From Rhodobacter sp. TJ_12 (GTDB lineage Bacteria > Pseudomonadota > Alphaproteobacteria > Rhodobacterales > Rhodobacteraceae), in the NCBI RefSeq assembly GCF_020023995.1, contig NZ_NRRD01000027.1, positions 1 to 42,801 on the forward strand: DNA of 42,801 nucleotides. The letters run 5' to 3'. Within the stretch, counting starts at the first letter, position 1. Each line of letters begins with the position of its first letter. Shown here one piece after another: positions 16,282-26,296 of the stretch. A program made the translations under genes and the position numbers. A model generated the notes under the pieces. The model did not search any database. It was not told where the DNA came from and saw only the letters and a program-made list of their open reading frames with translations.

Positions 16282-17810
16282 TGGGCATCCAGGCTGCTGA
16301 AATCTCTGCAATCCTTAAGGAGCAGATCAAGAACTTCGGGCAGGATGCCCAGGTTGCCGAAGTGGGCCGCGTGCTCTCGGTTGGTGACGGCATCGCGCGC
16401 GTGCACGGGTTGGACAATGTCCAAGCCGGTGAAATGGTCGAATTCCCCGGCGGTATCCGGGGCATGGCGCTGAACCTCGAAATCGACAACGTCGGTATCG
16501 TTATCTTCGGTTCGGACCGCGACATTAAAGAAGGCGACACCGTCAAGCGCACCAACGCCATCGTGGACGTGCCCGCCGGTGAAGGCCTGCTGGGCCGCGT
16601 CGTCGACGCGCTTGGCAACCCGATCGACGGCAAAGGCGCGATCGAAGGCAAAGAGCGTCGCGTGGCCGACGTGAAAGCCCCGGGCATCATCCCGCGCAAA
16701 TCGGTGCATGAACCGATGGCGACCGGCCTGAAATCGGTCGACGCGATGATCCCGATCGGCCGTGGCCAGCGCGAGCTGATCATCGGTGACCGTCAAACCG
16801 GGAAAACCGCGATCGCGCTCGACACGATCCTGAACCAGAAGTCGTATAACGACGCCAACCCGAACAACAAGCTGCACTGCTTCTATGTTGCCGTTGGCCA
16901 AAAGCGTTCGACCGTTGCGCAGCTGGTGAAGAAACTCGAAGAAGCTGGCGCGATGGAATACACCACCGTTGTGGCCGCGACCGCTTCGGACCCGGCGCCG
17001 ATGCAGTTCCTCGCCCCCTATTCGGCGACCGCGATGGCGGAATACTTCCGCGACAACGGCATGCACGCGCTGATCATCTATGATGACCTGTCGAAACAGG
17101 CCGTTGCCTACCGTCAGATGTCGCTGCTGCTGCGCCGTCCGCCGGGGCGTGAAGCTTACCCGGGCGACGTGTTCTACCTGCATAGCCGCCTGCTGGAGCG
17201 TTCGGCGAAGCTGAACGAAGATTTCGGCTCGGGCTCGCTCACCGCGCTTCCGGTTATCGAAACCCAAGGCGGCGACGTGTCGGCGTTCATTCCGACCAAC
17301 GTGATCTCGATCACCGACGGTCAGATCTTCTTGGAAACCGAACTCTTCTACCAAGGCATCCGTCCGGCCGTGAACACCGGTCTGTCGGTGTCGCGTGTGG
17401 GCTCGTCGGCGCAAACCAACTCGATGAAATCGGTGGCTGGCCCGGTGAAACTGGAACTGGCGCAATACCGCGAAATGGCGGCCTTCGCGCAGTTCGGGTC
17501 GGACCTCGACGCCGCGACGCAAAAGCTGCTCAACCGCGGTGCGCGTTTGACCGAGCTGATGAAGCAGTCGCAATACTCGCCGCTCACCAATGCTGAAATC
17601 GTGGCCGTTATCTTCGCGGGCACCAACGGCTTCCTTGACGCCGTTCCGGTGAAAGAAGTCGGCCGCTTCGAACAAGGCCTGCTGGCCTACCTGCGGTCTT
17701 CGCGCAAAGACATCCTCGACTGGCTCACCAACGAGGATCCGAAGATCAAGGGCGATGCCGAAACCAAGCTGAAGTCCGCGATCGAAGAATTCGCCAAGAC
17801 TTTCGCTTGA
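16281..17810 (+). CDS. atpA: F1Fo ATP synthase subunit alpha
   Basis: At 509 residues this is full length. It has the nucleotide-binding P-loop [11 protein letters not shown] near residue 169, the signature [14 protein letters not shown] near 365-380 and the DELSEL-region equivalent of the alpha subunit. Alpha alternates with beta in the F1 hexamer and holds the non-catalytic nucleotide sites. Codon use is strongly biased to C/G-ending optimal codons, as expected for a highly expressed gene. It is translationally coupled to atpH and followed by atpG after 21 bases. Confidence 0.98.
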   Translation: MGIQAAEISAILKEQIKNFGQDAQVAEVGRVLSVGDGIARVHGLDNVQAGEMVEFPGGIRGMALNLEIDNVGIVIFGSDRDIKEGDTVKRTNAIVDVPAGEGLLGRVVDALGNPIDGKGAIEGKERRVADVKAPGIIPRKSVHEPMATGLKSVDAMIPIGRGQRELIIGDRQTGKTAIALDTILNQKSYNDANPNNKLHCFYVAVGQKRSTVAQLVKKLEEAGAMEYTTVVAATASDPAPMQFLAPYSATAMAEYFRDNGMHALIIYDDLSKQAVAYRQMSLLLRRPPGREAYPGDVFYLHSRLLERSAKLNEDFGSGSLTALPVIETQGGDVSAFIPTNVISITDGQIFLETELFYQGIRPAVNTGLSVSRVGSSAQTNSMKSVAGPVKLELAQYREMAAFAQFGSDLDAATQKLLNRGARLTELMKQSQYSPLTNAEIVAVIFAGTNGFLDAVPVKEVGRFEQGLLAYLRSSRKDILDWLTNEDPKIKGDAETKLKSAIEEFAKTFA

Positions 17811-17831
17811 TTGGCCTGAAAGGACAGGGAC

Positions 17832-18704
17832 ATGCCCAGCCTTAAGGACCTTAAAAACCGGATCACGAGTGTGAAGAACACTCGTAAGATCACGAAAGCG
17901 ATGCAGATGGTCGCGGCGGCGAAACTTCGCCGCGCCCAAGAAAGCGCTGAAGCCGCTCGGCCCTATGCCGAGAAGATGTCGGCCGTTCTGTCGAGCCTTG
18001 CCACTGCGGTGGGCTCGACCGAAGGGGCGCCGCGCCTTCTGGCCGGCACCGGGTCTGACACGGTCCAGCTTCTGGTCGTTATGACCGGTGAGCGTGGCCT
18101 GTGCGGCGGCTTCAACGCCAATATCGCAAAGCTCGCACGTACGCGGGCCAATGAACTCCTGGCCGAAGGCAAGACGGTGAAAATTCTCACCGTCGGCAAA
18201 AAGGGCCGCGACGCGCTGCGCCGTGACCTGGGTCAGTATTTCATCGGCCACGTCGATCTGAGCGAAGTGAAGAAGCTCACCTACGCCAACGCGCAGGAGA
18301 TCGCCGACGACATTCTGGGCCGCTTCGATGCGGGCGAATTCGATGTCGCCACGATCTTCTACTCGGTCTTCGAAAGTGTGATCTCGCAAAAGCCGACGGC
18401 TCAGCAGATCGTGCCCGCCGAGATCGAAACCGACGCGTCTGGGACTTCGACGGTCTATGACTACGAGCCCGGCGATCAGGAAATCCTCGCGGCGCTTCTT
18501 CCGCGCGGTGTGGCCACGGCGATCTTTGCCGCGCTTCTGGAAAACAACGCCTCGTTCAACGGGGCCCAGATGTCGGCAATGGACAACGCCACCCGCAACG
18601 CTGGCGAAATGATCGACAAGCTGACGGTCGAGTATAACCGCTCGCGTCAGGCCGCCATCACCAAAGAGCTTATCGAAATCATCTCGGGCGCCGAGGCGCT
18701 CTGA
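17832..18704 (+). CDS. atpG: F1Fo ATP synthase subunit gamma
   Basis: The 290-residue protein starts [36 protein letters not shown], the conserved N-terminal helix of the central stalk, has the [13 protein letters not shown] motif near residue 80 and ends with the matching C-terminal helix ([34 protein letters not shown]). It rotates inside the alpha-beta hexamer and couples proton flow to ATP synthesis. AGGACAGG precedes ATG 17832. Gap to atpD is 21 bases, and the length is normal for the family. Confidence 0.98.
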   Translation: MPSLKDLKNRITSVKNTRKITKAMQMVAAAKLRRAQESAEAARPYAEKMSAVLSSLATAVGSTEGAPRLLAGTGSDTVQLLVVMTGERGLCGGFNANIAKLARTRANELLAEGKTVKILTVGKKGRDALRRDLGQYFIGHVDLSEVKKLTYANAQEIADDILGRFDAGEFDVATIFYSVFESVISQKPTAQQIVPAEIETDASGTSTVYDYEPGDQEILAALLPRGVATAIFAALLENNASFNGAQMSAMDNATRNAGEMIDKLTVEYNRSRQAAITKELIEIISGAEAL

Positions 18705-18719
18705 CGGAACCGGAGATAG

Positions 18720-20144
<1,425 letters not shown>

Positions 20145-20155
20145 GGGGGGCAGTA

Positions 20156-20554
20156 ATGGCCGATACGATGCAGTTCGATCTCGTCTCGCCCGAACGGAAG
20201 CTTGCTTCCGTGCAGGCCAGCGAGGTCCGTCTTCCCGGCGTGGAAGGCGATCTGACGGCGATGCCGGGCCATGCGCCCGTCATCCTCTCGCTGCGGCCGG
20301 GCATCCTGACCGTGGTCAGCACCGAGGGCACCTCGGAATTCGCCGTGACTGGTGGCTTTGCCGAGGTTTCGGGCGAGACGGTGACCGTTCTGGCCGAACG
20401 CGGTGTGACCAAGGCGGAACTGACCGCTGCGATCCACGCCGAAATGGTGGCCGAAGCGAAGAAAGTGCTGGAAGCGGCGCATCCTTCGGTGGCCGACGCC
20501 GCTGCCAAGATGCTGGCCGATATGGAAGCGCTTGGCTCGCATATGACGATCTAA
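20156..20554 (+). CDS. atpC: F1Fo ATP synthase subunit epsilon
   Basis: The 132-residue protein has the N-terminal beta-sandwich of epsilon ([39 protein letters not shown] and [20 protein letters not shown]) and a short C-terminal helical part. Epsilon sits on the central stalk and can inhibit ATP hydrolysis. GGGGGG precedes ATG 20156. It ends the atp operon and is followed by a clear terminator. Confidence 0.96.
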   Translation: MADTMQFDLVSPERKLASVQASEVRLPGVEGDLTAMPGHAPVILSLRPGILTVVSTEGTSEFAVTGGFAEVSGETVTVLAERGVTKAELTAAIHAEMVAEAKKVLEAAHPSVADAAAKMLADMEALGSHMTI

Positions 20555-20580
20555 GCGCTTGCATTTTGCAAGCCTTGCCA

Positions 20581-20606
20581 AGCCCCGGCCCAGTGCCGGG
20601 GCTTTT
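20581..20606 (+). terminator. Terminator of the atpHAGDC operon
   Basis: AGCCCCGGC (20581-20589) pairs with GCCGGGGCT (20595-20603) over a five-base loop and is followed by TTTT. It lies 26 bases after the atpC stop. Confidence 0.88.
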
Positions 20607-20676
20607 CATTTGGGCTTTTTTCTTTTTTCGTAACATATTAGCGTGGTCGAACTCAGAAGCGGACGAGTGACCGATC

Positions 20677-21027
20677 ATGCAAAAAATCTCTTCCACGCGT
20701 ATCGGCATCACGCAGGGTTCAATCGTGCTGTTTTCCGACTTCCAAGATGGTGGCGCGATGTGGACAGGCGAGGGCCCGCGCGAGCTGCGCCGGGCGGTGC
20801 TGTTCGATGAACCCTTCCGCGAGCTTCCTGCCGTGCATGTGTCGTTGTCGATGTGGGACATCGATCAAAAGCACAACCCGCGCATGGACCTGTCTGCCGA
20901 TATGGTGACGGTGGAGGGGTTTGTGATCGTGTTTCGCACTTGGGGCGATACGCGGGTCGCGCGTGTGCGTGCCGATTGGATGGCGATTGGCGGCTGCGCG
21001 CATGAGGACGATTGGGAGGTTTTCTAA
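20677..21027 (+). CDS. H-type lectin domain protein
   Basis: The 116-residue protein lacks a signal peptide and fits the H-type lectin fold (Helix pomatia agglutinin type): VHVSLSMWDIDQKHNPRMDLSADMV, VEGFVIVFRTWGDTRVARVRADWMAIG. The invariant closing W-x-A-I-G type motif (DWMAIGG) is present. Eukaryotic members bind N-acetylgalactosamine; the bacterial ligand is unknown. It follows the atp operon terminator by 70 bases, a position I recall as conserved in Rhodobacteraceae, yet no link to ATP synthase is known. The region between has an AT-rich stretch (20611-20645) that may hold its promoter. The binding site before ATG 20677 is weak. Confidence 0.75.
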   Translation: MQKISSTRIGITQGSIVLFSDFQDGGAMWTGEGPRELRRAVLFDEPFRELPAVHVSLSMWDIDQKHNPRMDLSADMVTVEGFVIVFRTWGDTRVARVRADWMAIGGCAHEDDWEVF

Positions 21028-21052
21028 GCGCCGCAATCGCCGCCTCATGTGC

Positions 21053-21724
21053 TTAGGCGGGCTCCGCAGCGCGGGTTTCCCACATTTCGCGGAAAGCAGG
21101 ACGGGCTTGGCACAGGTCGAGCCAGCTTTTCACACGCGGGAATTTGGCAAACAGCGCTTCATGCGCCTGCGCATAGCGCAGGATTTCGGCCATGTTGATA
21201 TCGGCCACGGTGAAGCGCCCGCCGACCATGTGGCTGTGCATTTCTAGATGCGCCTCCAGCGCGGCAAGGGGGCGATCAAGCTGTGCGCAGGCGCTGACGA
21301 TCTTGGCCGCGCCGGTTTCGGCGGCCGCCTCGCCCCTGGCATAGGCGAAGGAAATATCGAGCGCGGCGGTTTCAATCGCGGTGGCGCCGTAAAGCGCCCA
21401 TTGCATCATCAGCGCGGTTTCGTGGGCATCTTTGGGGGCCAGTGGTCCGCCCGCCTTTTGCGCAAGATACAGGTTGATCGCGAGGGATTCCGCCAGCACC
21501 AGGCCGCCATCTTCCATCACCGGGATGGCGCCTGCGGGCGAGAGCCGCAAGAACTCTGCCGAACGGGTGTTGAACGGTGCCTCGGGGTGGTGCGGATCGA
21601 TACCCTGCGCTTCCAGCCGATAGGCTTGGATCACGGGTTTGAGCGTCCAGCCCAGCCCCAGTTCCATCAGCGCCCAGATATTGCGCGTCGCGCGCGAGCG
21701 ATACATGCCGTAAAGCGTGACCAT
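21053..21724 (-). CDS. Glutathione S-transferase family protein
   Basis: The 223-residue protein has the thioredoxin-like N-domain with GAIPVMEDGGLVLAESLAINLYLA (cis-Pro and Glu-Ser glutathione contacts, about residues 60-83) and an all-helical C-domain with the FTVADINMAEIL N-capping motif (about 175-190). The usual Ser/Cys region at the N-terminus reads YGMYRSRATRN, close to beta-class or nu-like forms. Substrate not predictable. GGGAGG lies nine bases before the start at 21724. It is divergent from ppk2, with 133 bases between the starts, and convergent with the lectin gene (25-base gap). Confidence 0.87.
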   Translation of the reverse strand: MVTLYGMYRSRATRNIWALMELGLGWTLKPVIQAYRLEAQGIDPHHPEAPFNTRSAEFLRLSPAGAIPVMEDGGLVLAESLAINLYLAQKAGGPLAPKDAHETALMMQWALYGATAIETAALDISFAYARGEAAAETGAAKIVSACAQLDRPLAALEAHLEMHSHMVGGRFTVADINMAEILRYAQAHEALFAKFPRVKSWLDLCQARPAFREMWETRAAEPA

Positions 21725-21857
21725 GATGCGATCCTCCCGCCGCCATGCTGCGCCTGTGGCGCGGCGAAGAAAAGGCCGACGTGACAATCTGACCCACATC
21801 AAGGCGATTTTCACGCTTTCTTGCTAGCAAAATCCAAACACCACGGGAGGGTTGCGC

Positions 21858-22925
21858 ATGGAAGATCACATTATGAAAGCTGCGGCGCAGGCGGAGCCTG
21901 CGGCGCCGCAGGCGGAGGTCGGCCCCGAAGCGCAACCCGCGCAGCCCAAGGCCCCCAAGCAGGGCAAGGCCATGCCCATGGAGGCCGACCCCACACCGGG
22001 AGAGGGGGCGTTGCAAGGGCCGCAGGCTTTCCCTTCGGTCAATGCCAAGGCGGCGAAGGCCGGGTTTGAAAGCGGCAAATACCCCTATCCGCACCGGATG
22101 GCGCGTGTCGCCTATGAAAAGGAAAAGGCAAAGCTGCAGGCCGAATTGCTCAAGGTGCAGCGGTGGGCGCAAGAGACCGGCGAGAAATTCGTGATCTTGT
22201 TCGAGGGGCGCGATGCGGCGGGCAAGGGCGGCACGATCAAGCGCTATACCGAACATCTCAATCCCCGGTTTGCGCGGGTCGTCGCGTTGAACAAACCCAC
22301 CGATGAAGAACGGGGCCAGTGGTATTTCCAGCGTTATATCCAATGGTTGCCCACGGCGGGCGAAATGGTCTTTTATGATCGCAGTTGGTATAACCGCGCG
22401 GGTGTGGAGCGGGTGATGGGCTTTTGCACCCCCACCGAATACCTGGAATTCATGCGCCAAGCGCCGGAGTTTGAGCGGATGCTGGCGCGCTCGGGGGTTC
22501 GTTTGTTCAAATACTGGTTCTCGGTGACGCAGGTGGAACAGCGCCGCCGCTTCGAACAGCGCGCGACCGATCCGCTCAAGCGTTGGAAGTTGAGCCCTAT
22601 CGATATGGCCAGCCTCGACAAATGGGATGATTACACCGAGGCGAAAGAGGCGATGTTCTTTTATACCGACACCGCCGATGCGCCTTGGGTCATCATCAAA
22701 TCGAATGACAAGAAACGCGCGCGGCTCAATTGCATGCGGCATTTCCTGTCGTCGCTGGATTACCCAGACAAGGATCTGTCGATTGTCACGCCACCCGATC
22801 CGCTGATCGTGGGTCATGCAAGCCATGTGGTGCATTCGGCTGAGCATATTCTGGGGGCTGCACAGCATCCCGAGGCGCGTCGGCGGCCCAGCAGCAAAAA
22901 GGCCAAGCCCGCAGACCCGTCCTAA
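21858..22925 (+). CDS. ppk2: Polyphosphate kinase 2
   Basis: Residues from about 75 onward form a PPK2 catalytic domain: KFVILFEGRDAAGKGGTIKR with Walker A near residues 116-125, a Walker B-type FYDRSWYNRAGVERVMG, and the lid with KYWFSVTQVEQRRRF and LSPIDMASLDKWDDYTEAKE. PPK2 uses polyphosphate to phosphorylate nucleoside diphosphates, mainly for GTP or ATP regeneration. The first 60 residues are an unusual low-complexity A/P/Q/K-rich extension outside the catalytic fold. ATG 21858 has GGGAGG seven bases upstream. Followed by a hairpin and a methyltransferase gene. Confidence 0.93.
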   Translation: MEDHIMKAAAQAEPAAPQAEVGPEAQPAQPKAPKQGKAMPMEADPTPGEGALQGPQAFPSVNAKAAKAGFESGKYPYPHRMARVAYEKEKAKLQAELLKVQRWAQETGEKFVILFEGRDAAGKGGTIKRYTEHLNPRFARVVALNKPTDEERGQWYFQRYIQWLPTAGEMVFYDRSWYNRAGVERVMGFCTPTEYLEFMRQAPEFERMLARSGVRLFKYWFSVTQVEQRRRFEQRATDPLKRWKLSPIDMASLDKWDDYTEAKEAMFFYTDTADAPWVIIKSNDKKRARLNCMRHFLSSLDYPDKDLSIVTPPDPLIVGHASHVVHSAEHILGAAQHPEARRRPSSKKAKPADPS

Positions 22926-22947
22926 GTCTCACTTGCATCAAGACACG

Positions 22948-22971
22948 GTTGCGGCAATTTTTTGCCGCAAC
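22948..22971. other. Perfect hairpin between ppk2 and the next gene
   Basis: GTTGCGGCAA (22948-22957) and TTGCCGCAAC (22962-22971) pair perfectly over a TTTT loop, 22 bases after the ppk2 stop and 19 before the next start. There is no downstream T-tract, so it is not a classical terminator; it may stabilise the ppk2 3' end or act as a leader element for the next gene. Confidence 0.6.
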
Positions 22972-22990
22972 TGAGGTTGGGGGCAAGACG

Positions 22991-23593
22991 ATGAGTTGGG
23001 ACGAACGTTTTTCAGGCACAGATTTTTATTATGGCACCGAACCCTCGGATTTCGTCACGCGGCAGGCTTGGCGGCTTGAACGTGGCGCCGCGGTTTTATC
23101 TGTCGCGGAGGGAGAGGGGCGTAACGCGGTGTGGCTGGCCGCACAAGGGATGTGCGTGCATGCGCTGGATGGCTCTGCCCCCGCGCTTGAAAAGGCACAT
23201 CGGCTTGCAGAGGCGCGCGGCGTGAGCATTACCTCTGAACATGCCGATCTGACGCGCTATATCTGGCCCATTGGGGCTTATGGTGCGATTTTCGGGGTGT
23301 TCATCCAGTTTGCGCCGCCCGCGTTGCGCGCGGCGATCTTTCGCGGCATGGCACAAGCGCTTCACCCCGGTGGGCTTTTGTTTTTGCACGGTTTTTCGAC
23401 GCGGCAGCTGGAAAATAGCTCGGGCGGGCCAAAAGCGATAGATCAGCTTTGGACGCTGGATCTGCTGCGCGCGGCCTTTGCGGGATGGGAAATCCTGCAT
23501 CAGGCGGATTACGACGCGCAGCTTGACGAGGGGCCGGGGCATGCGGGCCGGGCCGCGCTTTTGGATTTTGTCGCCCGCAAACCCGCCGCCTGA
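22991..23593 (+). CDS. Class I SAM-dependent methyltransferase (TehB-like small family)
   Basis: The 200-residue protein begins SWDERFSGTDFYYGTEPSDFV, then has motif I as VLSVAEGEGRNAVWLA (about residues 38-53), an acidic motif II LDGSAPAL and MAQALHPGGLLFLHGF. This pattern (DERF...YGTEPNDFL...GEGRNAVWLA) is common to a widespread small methyltransferase family annotated as TehB-like or thiopurine/tellurite related; the substrate is unknown. ATG 22991 has a G-rich binding site about seven bases upstream and removes a non-conserved N-terminal extension. It ends about 150 bases before cytochrome c'. Confidence 0.82.
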   Translation: MSWDERFSGTDFYYGTEPSDFVTRQAWRLERGAAVLSVAEGEGRNAVWLAAQGMCVHALDGSAPALEKAHRLAEARGVSITSEHADLTRYIWPIGAYGAIFGVFIQFAPPALRAAIFRGMAQALHPGGLLFLHGFSTRQLENSSGGPKAIDQLWTLDLLRAAFAGWEILHQADYDAQLDEGPGHAGRAALLDFVARKPAA

Positions 23594-23628
23594 TTGCCTG
23601 CGCGATGATGCCGCAGGGAAATTGCTGC

Positions 23629-23719
23629 CTGTGACCGTGTCACAGACAATTCATTACCTATTTCATAGACGGAACGGCACTGATTGTTCGTAGAACACCC
23701 ACCTGAGGTTGAAACCTCA
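23629..23719 (+). promoter_or_regulatory. Regulatory region of cytochrome c' with three perfect dyads
   Basis: Three inverted repeats lie in the 147 bases before the cytochrome c' gene: CTGTGAC-CGT-GTCACAG (23629-23645), TGTTC-GTA-GAACA (23685-23697) and TGAGGTT-GA-AACCTCA (23704-23719). The first resembles a CRP-family half-site pair with a spacer one base shorter than standard; the last is probably within the mRNA leader. The regulator is unknown. Confidence 0.5.
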
Positions 23720-23740
23720 CCTTCCCAAAGGAGATGTTAC

Positions 23741-24190
23741 ATGCGGAAAATTCTTCTCACCCTTCCGGTCGCTGCGATGGTTCTGGGCACGGCGGCTTAT
23801 GCCGACGGCATGGAAACCGTGAAAGCGCGCCAAGATTATTTCAAATCGCTCGGTGGGGCGATGAAAGCGCTTTCGGGCGTTGCCAAGAACTATGATGCCG
23901 AGGCTGCCAAAGCCGAGGCCGCCAAGCTGGAAGCGATCCTTGCCACCGACATCAAGCCGCTGTTCGCGCCGGGCACCTCGGACGCCGACTTCCCGGGCGA
24001 AAGCGAAGCCAAGGCTTCGATCTGGGAAAACATGGAAGATTTCGGTGCCAAGGGCCAAGCCATGCATGAAGCTGGCATGGAACTGATCGCCGCCGCCAAT
24101 ACCGGCGAAGCCTCGGCCTTTGGTCCGGCGCTGAAAAAACTGGGCGGCACCTGCAAAGCCTGCCACGACGACTATCGCGCCGAACACTAA
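23741..24190 (+). CDS. cycP: Cytochrome c' precursor
   Basis: The 149-residue protein has a signal peptide ([21 protein letters not shown]) and a mature four-helix-bundle domain ending in the haem-binding C138-K-A-C141-H142 close to the C-terminus, as is typical of cytochrome c' (class II). The N-terminal helix starts [20 protein letters not shown] with the expected spacing. Cytochrome c' is periplasmic, pentacoordinate and binds NO and CO; in Rhodobacter capsulatus it helps NO resistance. GGAG lies seven bases before ATG 23741. Followed after a hairpin by a cytochrome b561 gene, probably as a read-through operon. Confidence 0.93.
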
Positions 24191-24199
24191 GGCGCCACC

Positions 24200-24225
24200 G
24201 GGCGGGGGGAAACTCCCGCCCTTTT
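24200..24225 (+). terminator. Terminator or attenuator between cycP and the cytochrome b gene
   Basis: GGGCGGG (24200-24206) pairs with CCCGCCC (24215-24221) over an eight-base loop, followed by TTTT. Its position between two functionally linked genes suggests partial termination, giving more cytochrome c' than cytochrome b. Confidence 0.75.
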
Positions 24226-24253
24226 CCTGATCCGTTTGCCGTTCGAGAAAGCC

Positions 24254-24841
24254 ATGCCCGCCGATACCACCATTGCCGCCCCCGAAAACCGTCCGATCTG
24301 GGACCCGCTTGTGCGGGTGTTTCACTGGACCTTGTTGCTGTGCGTCGCGGGCGCCTATGTGTTGGGCCATTTCGGCCCGCTGGAAATGACGCTGCATTTC
24401 TACCTTGGCTATGCGGTGCTGGCGCTTTTGGCGATCCGTGTGCTTTGGGGCTTTGTCGGCACAAAGAACGCGCGCTTTGCCAATTTCGTGCGCGGCCCGA
24501 TCGCCGTGGTGCGCTATCTTTTCACGTTGCCCGCGCGCAAGCCGAGCCATGCCGAAGGGCATAACCCCTTGGGCGGTTGGTCGGTTGTTGCGATGATCGT
24601 GGTGCTGTTCTTGCAGGTGCTGACCGGCCTGTGCACCGACCCGGATGATTACCTTAACGTCGGGCCGCTGGCGCAATTCCTGCCCGAGGGTTGGCCGCGT
24701 CTGGCGCTGAGCTGGCATCACAAGCTGGGCTGGGTGTTGCTTGCGCTGATCGGCCTGCATGTCAGCGCGATCTACTTCTACAAGGTCTGGAAACGCGAAG
24801 ATCTTGTGACGCCGATGATCACCGGGCGCCGCCGCTCCTGA
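24254..24841 (+). CDS. Di-haem cytochrome b561-type membrane protein
   Basis: The 195-residue protein has four transmembrane helices with the histidines of a bacterial cytochrome b561/Ni-Fe hydrogenase b-subunit type fold: WDPLVRVFHWTLLL near the N-terminus (H-axial ligand), LHFYLGYAVL, and SWHHKLGWVLLALIGLHVSAIYFY near the C-terminus. It would transfer electrons between the quinone pool and periplasmic cytochromes. Placed directly after cytochrome c', it is the likely electron partner (inference from neighbourhood). Weak binding site before ATG 24254; an in-frame TTG 18 bases upstream is possible. Confidence 0.87.
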   Translation: MPADTTIAAPENRPIWDPLVRVFHWTLLLCVAGAYVLGHFGPLEMTLHFYLGYAVLALLAIRVLWGFVGTKNARFANFVRGPIAVVRYLFTLPARKPSHAEGHNPLGGWSVVAMIVVLFLQVLTGLCTDPDDYLNVGPLAQFLPEGWPRLALSWHHKLGWVLLALIGLHVSAIYFYKVWKREDLVTPMITGRRRS

Positions 24842-24882
24842 GGCATCTGGACGCTGCCTATGACCTCGGCTAGCGTCCGTCC

Positions 24883-26271
24883 ATGAACCAGACAGTCACA
24901 CCTTCGGCGGTGCGGTCTTCCGGCCTCGCCGCCAATTTATTTGCCACGCTCTCGCTTGGCCTGCCGCTTATCGGCTCCAACATTGCGCAGATGCTGCTGC
25001 ATGTCTCCGATACGATCATGCTGGGCTGGTATGGGGTGCCGGAACTGGCTGCGGTGGTGTTGGGCGCATCGTTCTTTTTCTTTCTGTTCATTCTTGGCTC
25101 GGGGTTTTCCTATGTGCTGATGGGGCGGATTTCCGCAGCCTTGGGGCGCGATGATGCGGTGCAGGTGCGCCGCGATGCGCGGATGGGGCTTTGGATCGCG
25201 CTTGGCTATGGCACGGCGGTGATGCCGCTGATGGCGCTGGCAGAGCCCATCTTGCTGGCCTTGGGGCAAGACCCGCATCTGGCCGGGCTGGCACAAGACT
25301 ATCTGGATATCGCCCTGTGGGGCATGGTGCCCGCGCTGGTTGTGGGGGCTTTGCGCGCCTATCTCGGGGCGCAAGAACATGTGCAGGCGGTGCTTTGGGC
25401 GACCTTGGGCGGCGTTGCGGTCAATGTGCTGGCCAACTGGATCTTTATCTTCGGCAATCTGGGCGCGCCGGAAATGGGCGTGCGCGGTGCGGCGCTGGCG
25501 TCTGTTCTGGTGCAGCTGACCTCGGGGCTTTTGCTGGCGCTTTATGCCGCGCGCCATCCGGCGCTACGCTCGGTCGAATTGTTCGCGCGGTTCTGGCGCC
25601 CCGATTGGGAGGCGCTGTTTTCGCTGATCCGGCTTGGCCTGCCCGCTGGGCTGACCCATTTGTCGGAGGCGGGGTTGTTTCAGGCCTCGGCGCTGATGAT
25701 GGGCTGGATCGGCACCAAGGAACTGGCCGCGCATGGGATTGCGCTTGAGATTACCTCGGTCACCTTCATGGTGCATGTGGGGCTGTCGACGGCGGCAACG
25801 GTGCGGGTGGGCCATGCCTATGGCGCGGGGGATCTGGCGCGGTTGCGCGCGGGGGCTTGGGCGGCACTGATCCTGTCGGCGGTTTGCGTCGTCGCGACGA
25901 TCGCGCTGTTTTTGGGGGTGCCCGAACTGATCGTCGGGCTGTTTTTGGATAACGCCAATCCCGATGCGCCCGAGATCATCGCTTTTGGCGCGGTGCTGCT
26001 TGCTGTGGCGGGGCTGTTTCAACTGTTCGATGCGGCGCAGGTGATGGCGCTGGGTTTGTTGCGTGGGGTGCATGACACACGTGTGCCGATGGTGGTGGCC
26101 ACGATCAGCTATTGGCTGATCGGTGTGCCGGCGAGCTATATTCTGGCCTTTCCGCTGGGGCTGGGCGGGATCGGGCTTTGGCTGGGGCTGGTGATCGGTC
26201 TTGCCTGTGTGGGCGTAGCGCTGATCTGGCGGTTCTGGCGGGGGCCATGGCTGCAAGAAAGCGCGGGCTGA
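24883..26271 (+). CDS. MATE-family multidrug efflux transporter
   Basis: The 462-residue protein has about 12 transmembrane helices in two homologous halves, opening with FATLSLGLPLIGSNIAQMLLHVSDTIMLGWYG, a NorM-type first helix (Pro and Asn on the substrate path), and containing AYLGAQEHVQAVLWATLGGVAVNVLANWIFIFG as the intracellular half-repeat. It exports cationic drugs or metabolites in exchange for Na+ or H+. It starts 41 bases after the cytochrome b gene. Substrate and coupling ion cannot be read from sequence. Confidence 0.93.
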   Translation: MNQTVTPSAVRSSGLAANLFATLSLGLPLIGSNIAQMLLHVSDTIMLGWYGVPELAAVVLGASFFFFLFILGSGFSYVLMGRISAALGRDDAVQVRRDARMGLWIALGYGTAVMPLMALAEPILLALGQDPHLAGLAQDYLDIALWGMVPALVVGALRAYLGAQEHVQAVLWATLGGVAVNVLANWIFIFGNLGAPEMGVRGAALASVLVQLTSGLLLALYAARHPALRSVELFARFWRPDWEALFSLIRLGLPAGLTHLSEAGLFQASALMMGWIGTKELAAHGIALEITSVTFMVHVGLSTAATVRVGHAYGAGDLARLRAGAWAALILSAVCVVATIALFLGVPELIVGLFLDNANPDAPEIIAFGAVLLAVAGLFQLFDAAQVMALGLLRGVHDTRVPMVVATISYWLIGVPASYILAFPLGLGGIGLWLGLVIGLACVGVALIWRFWRGPWLQESAG

Positions 26272-26296
26272 CGGGCGGCGCGCGCAGGCGTGGCCC

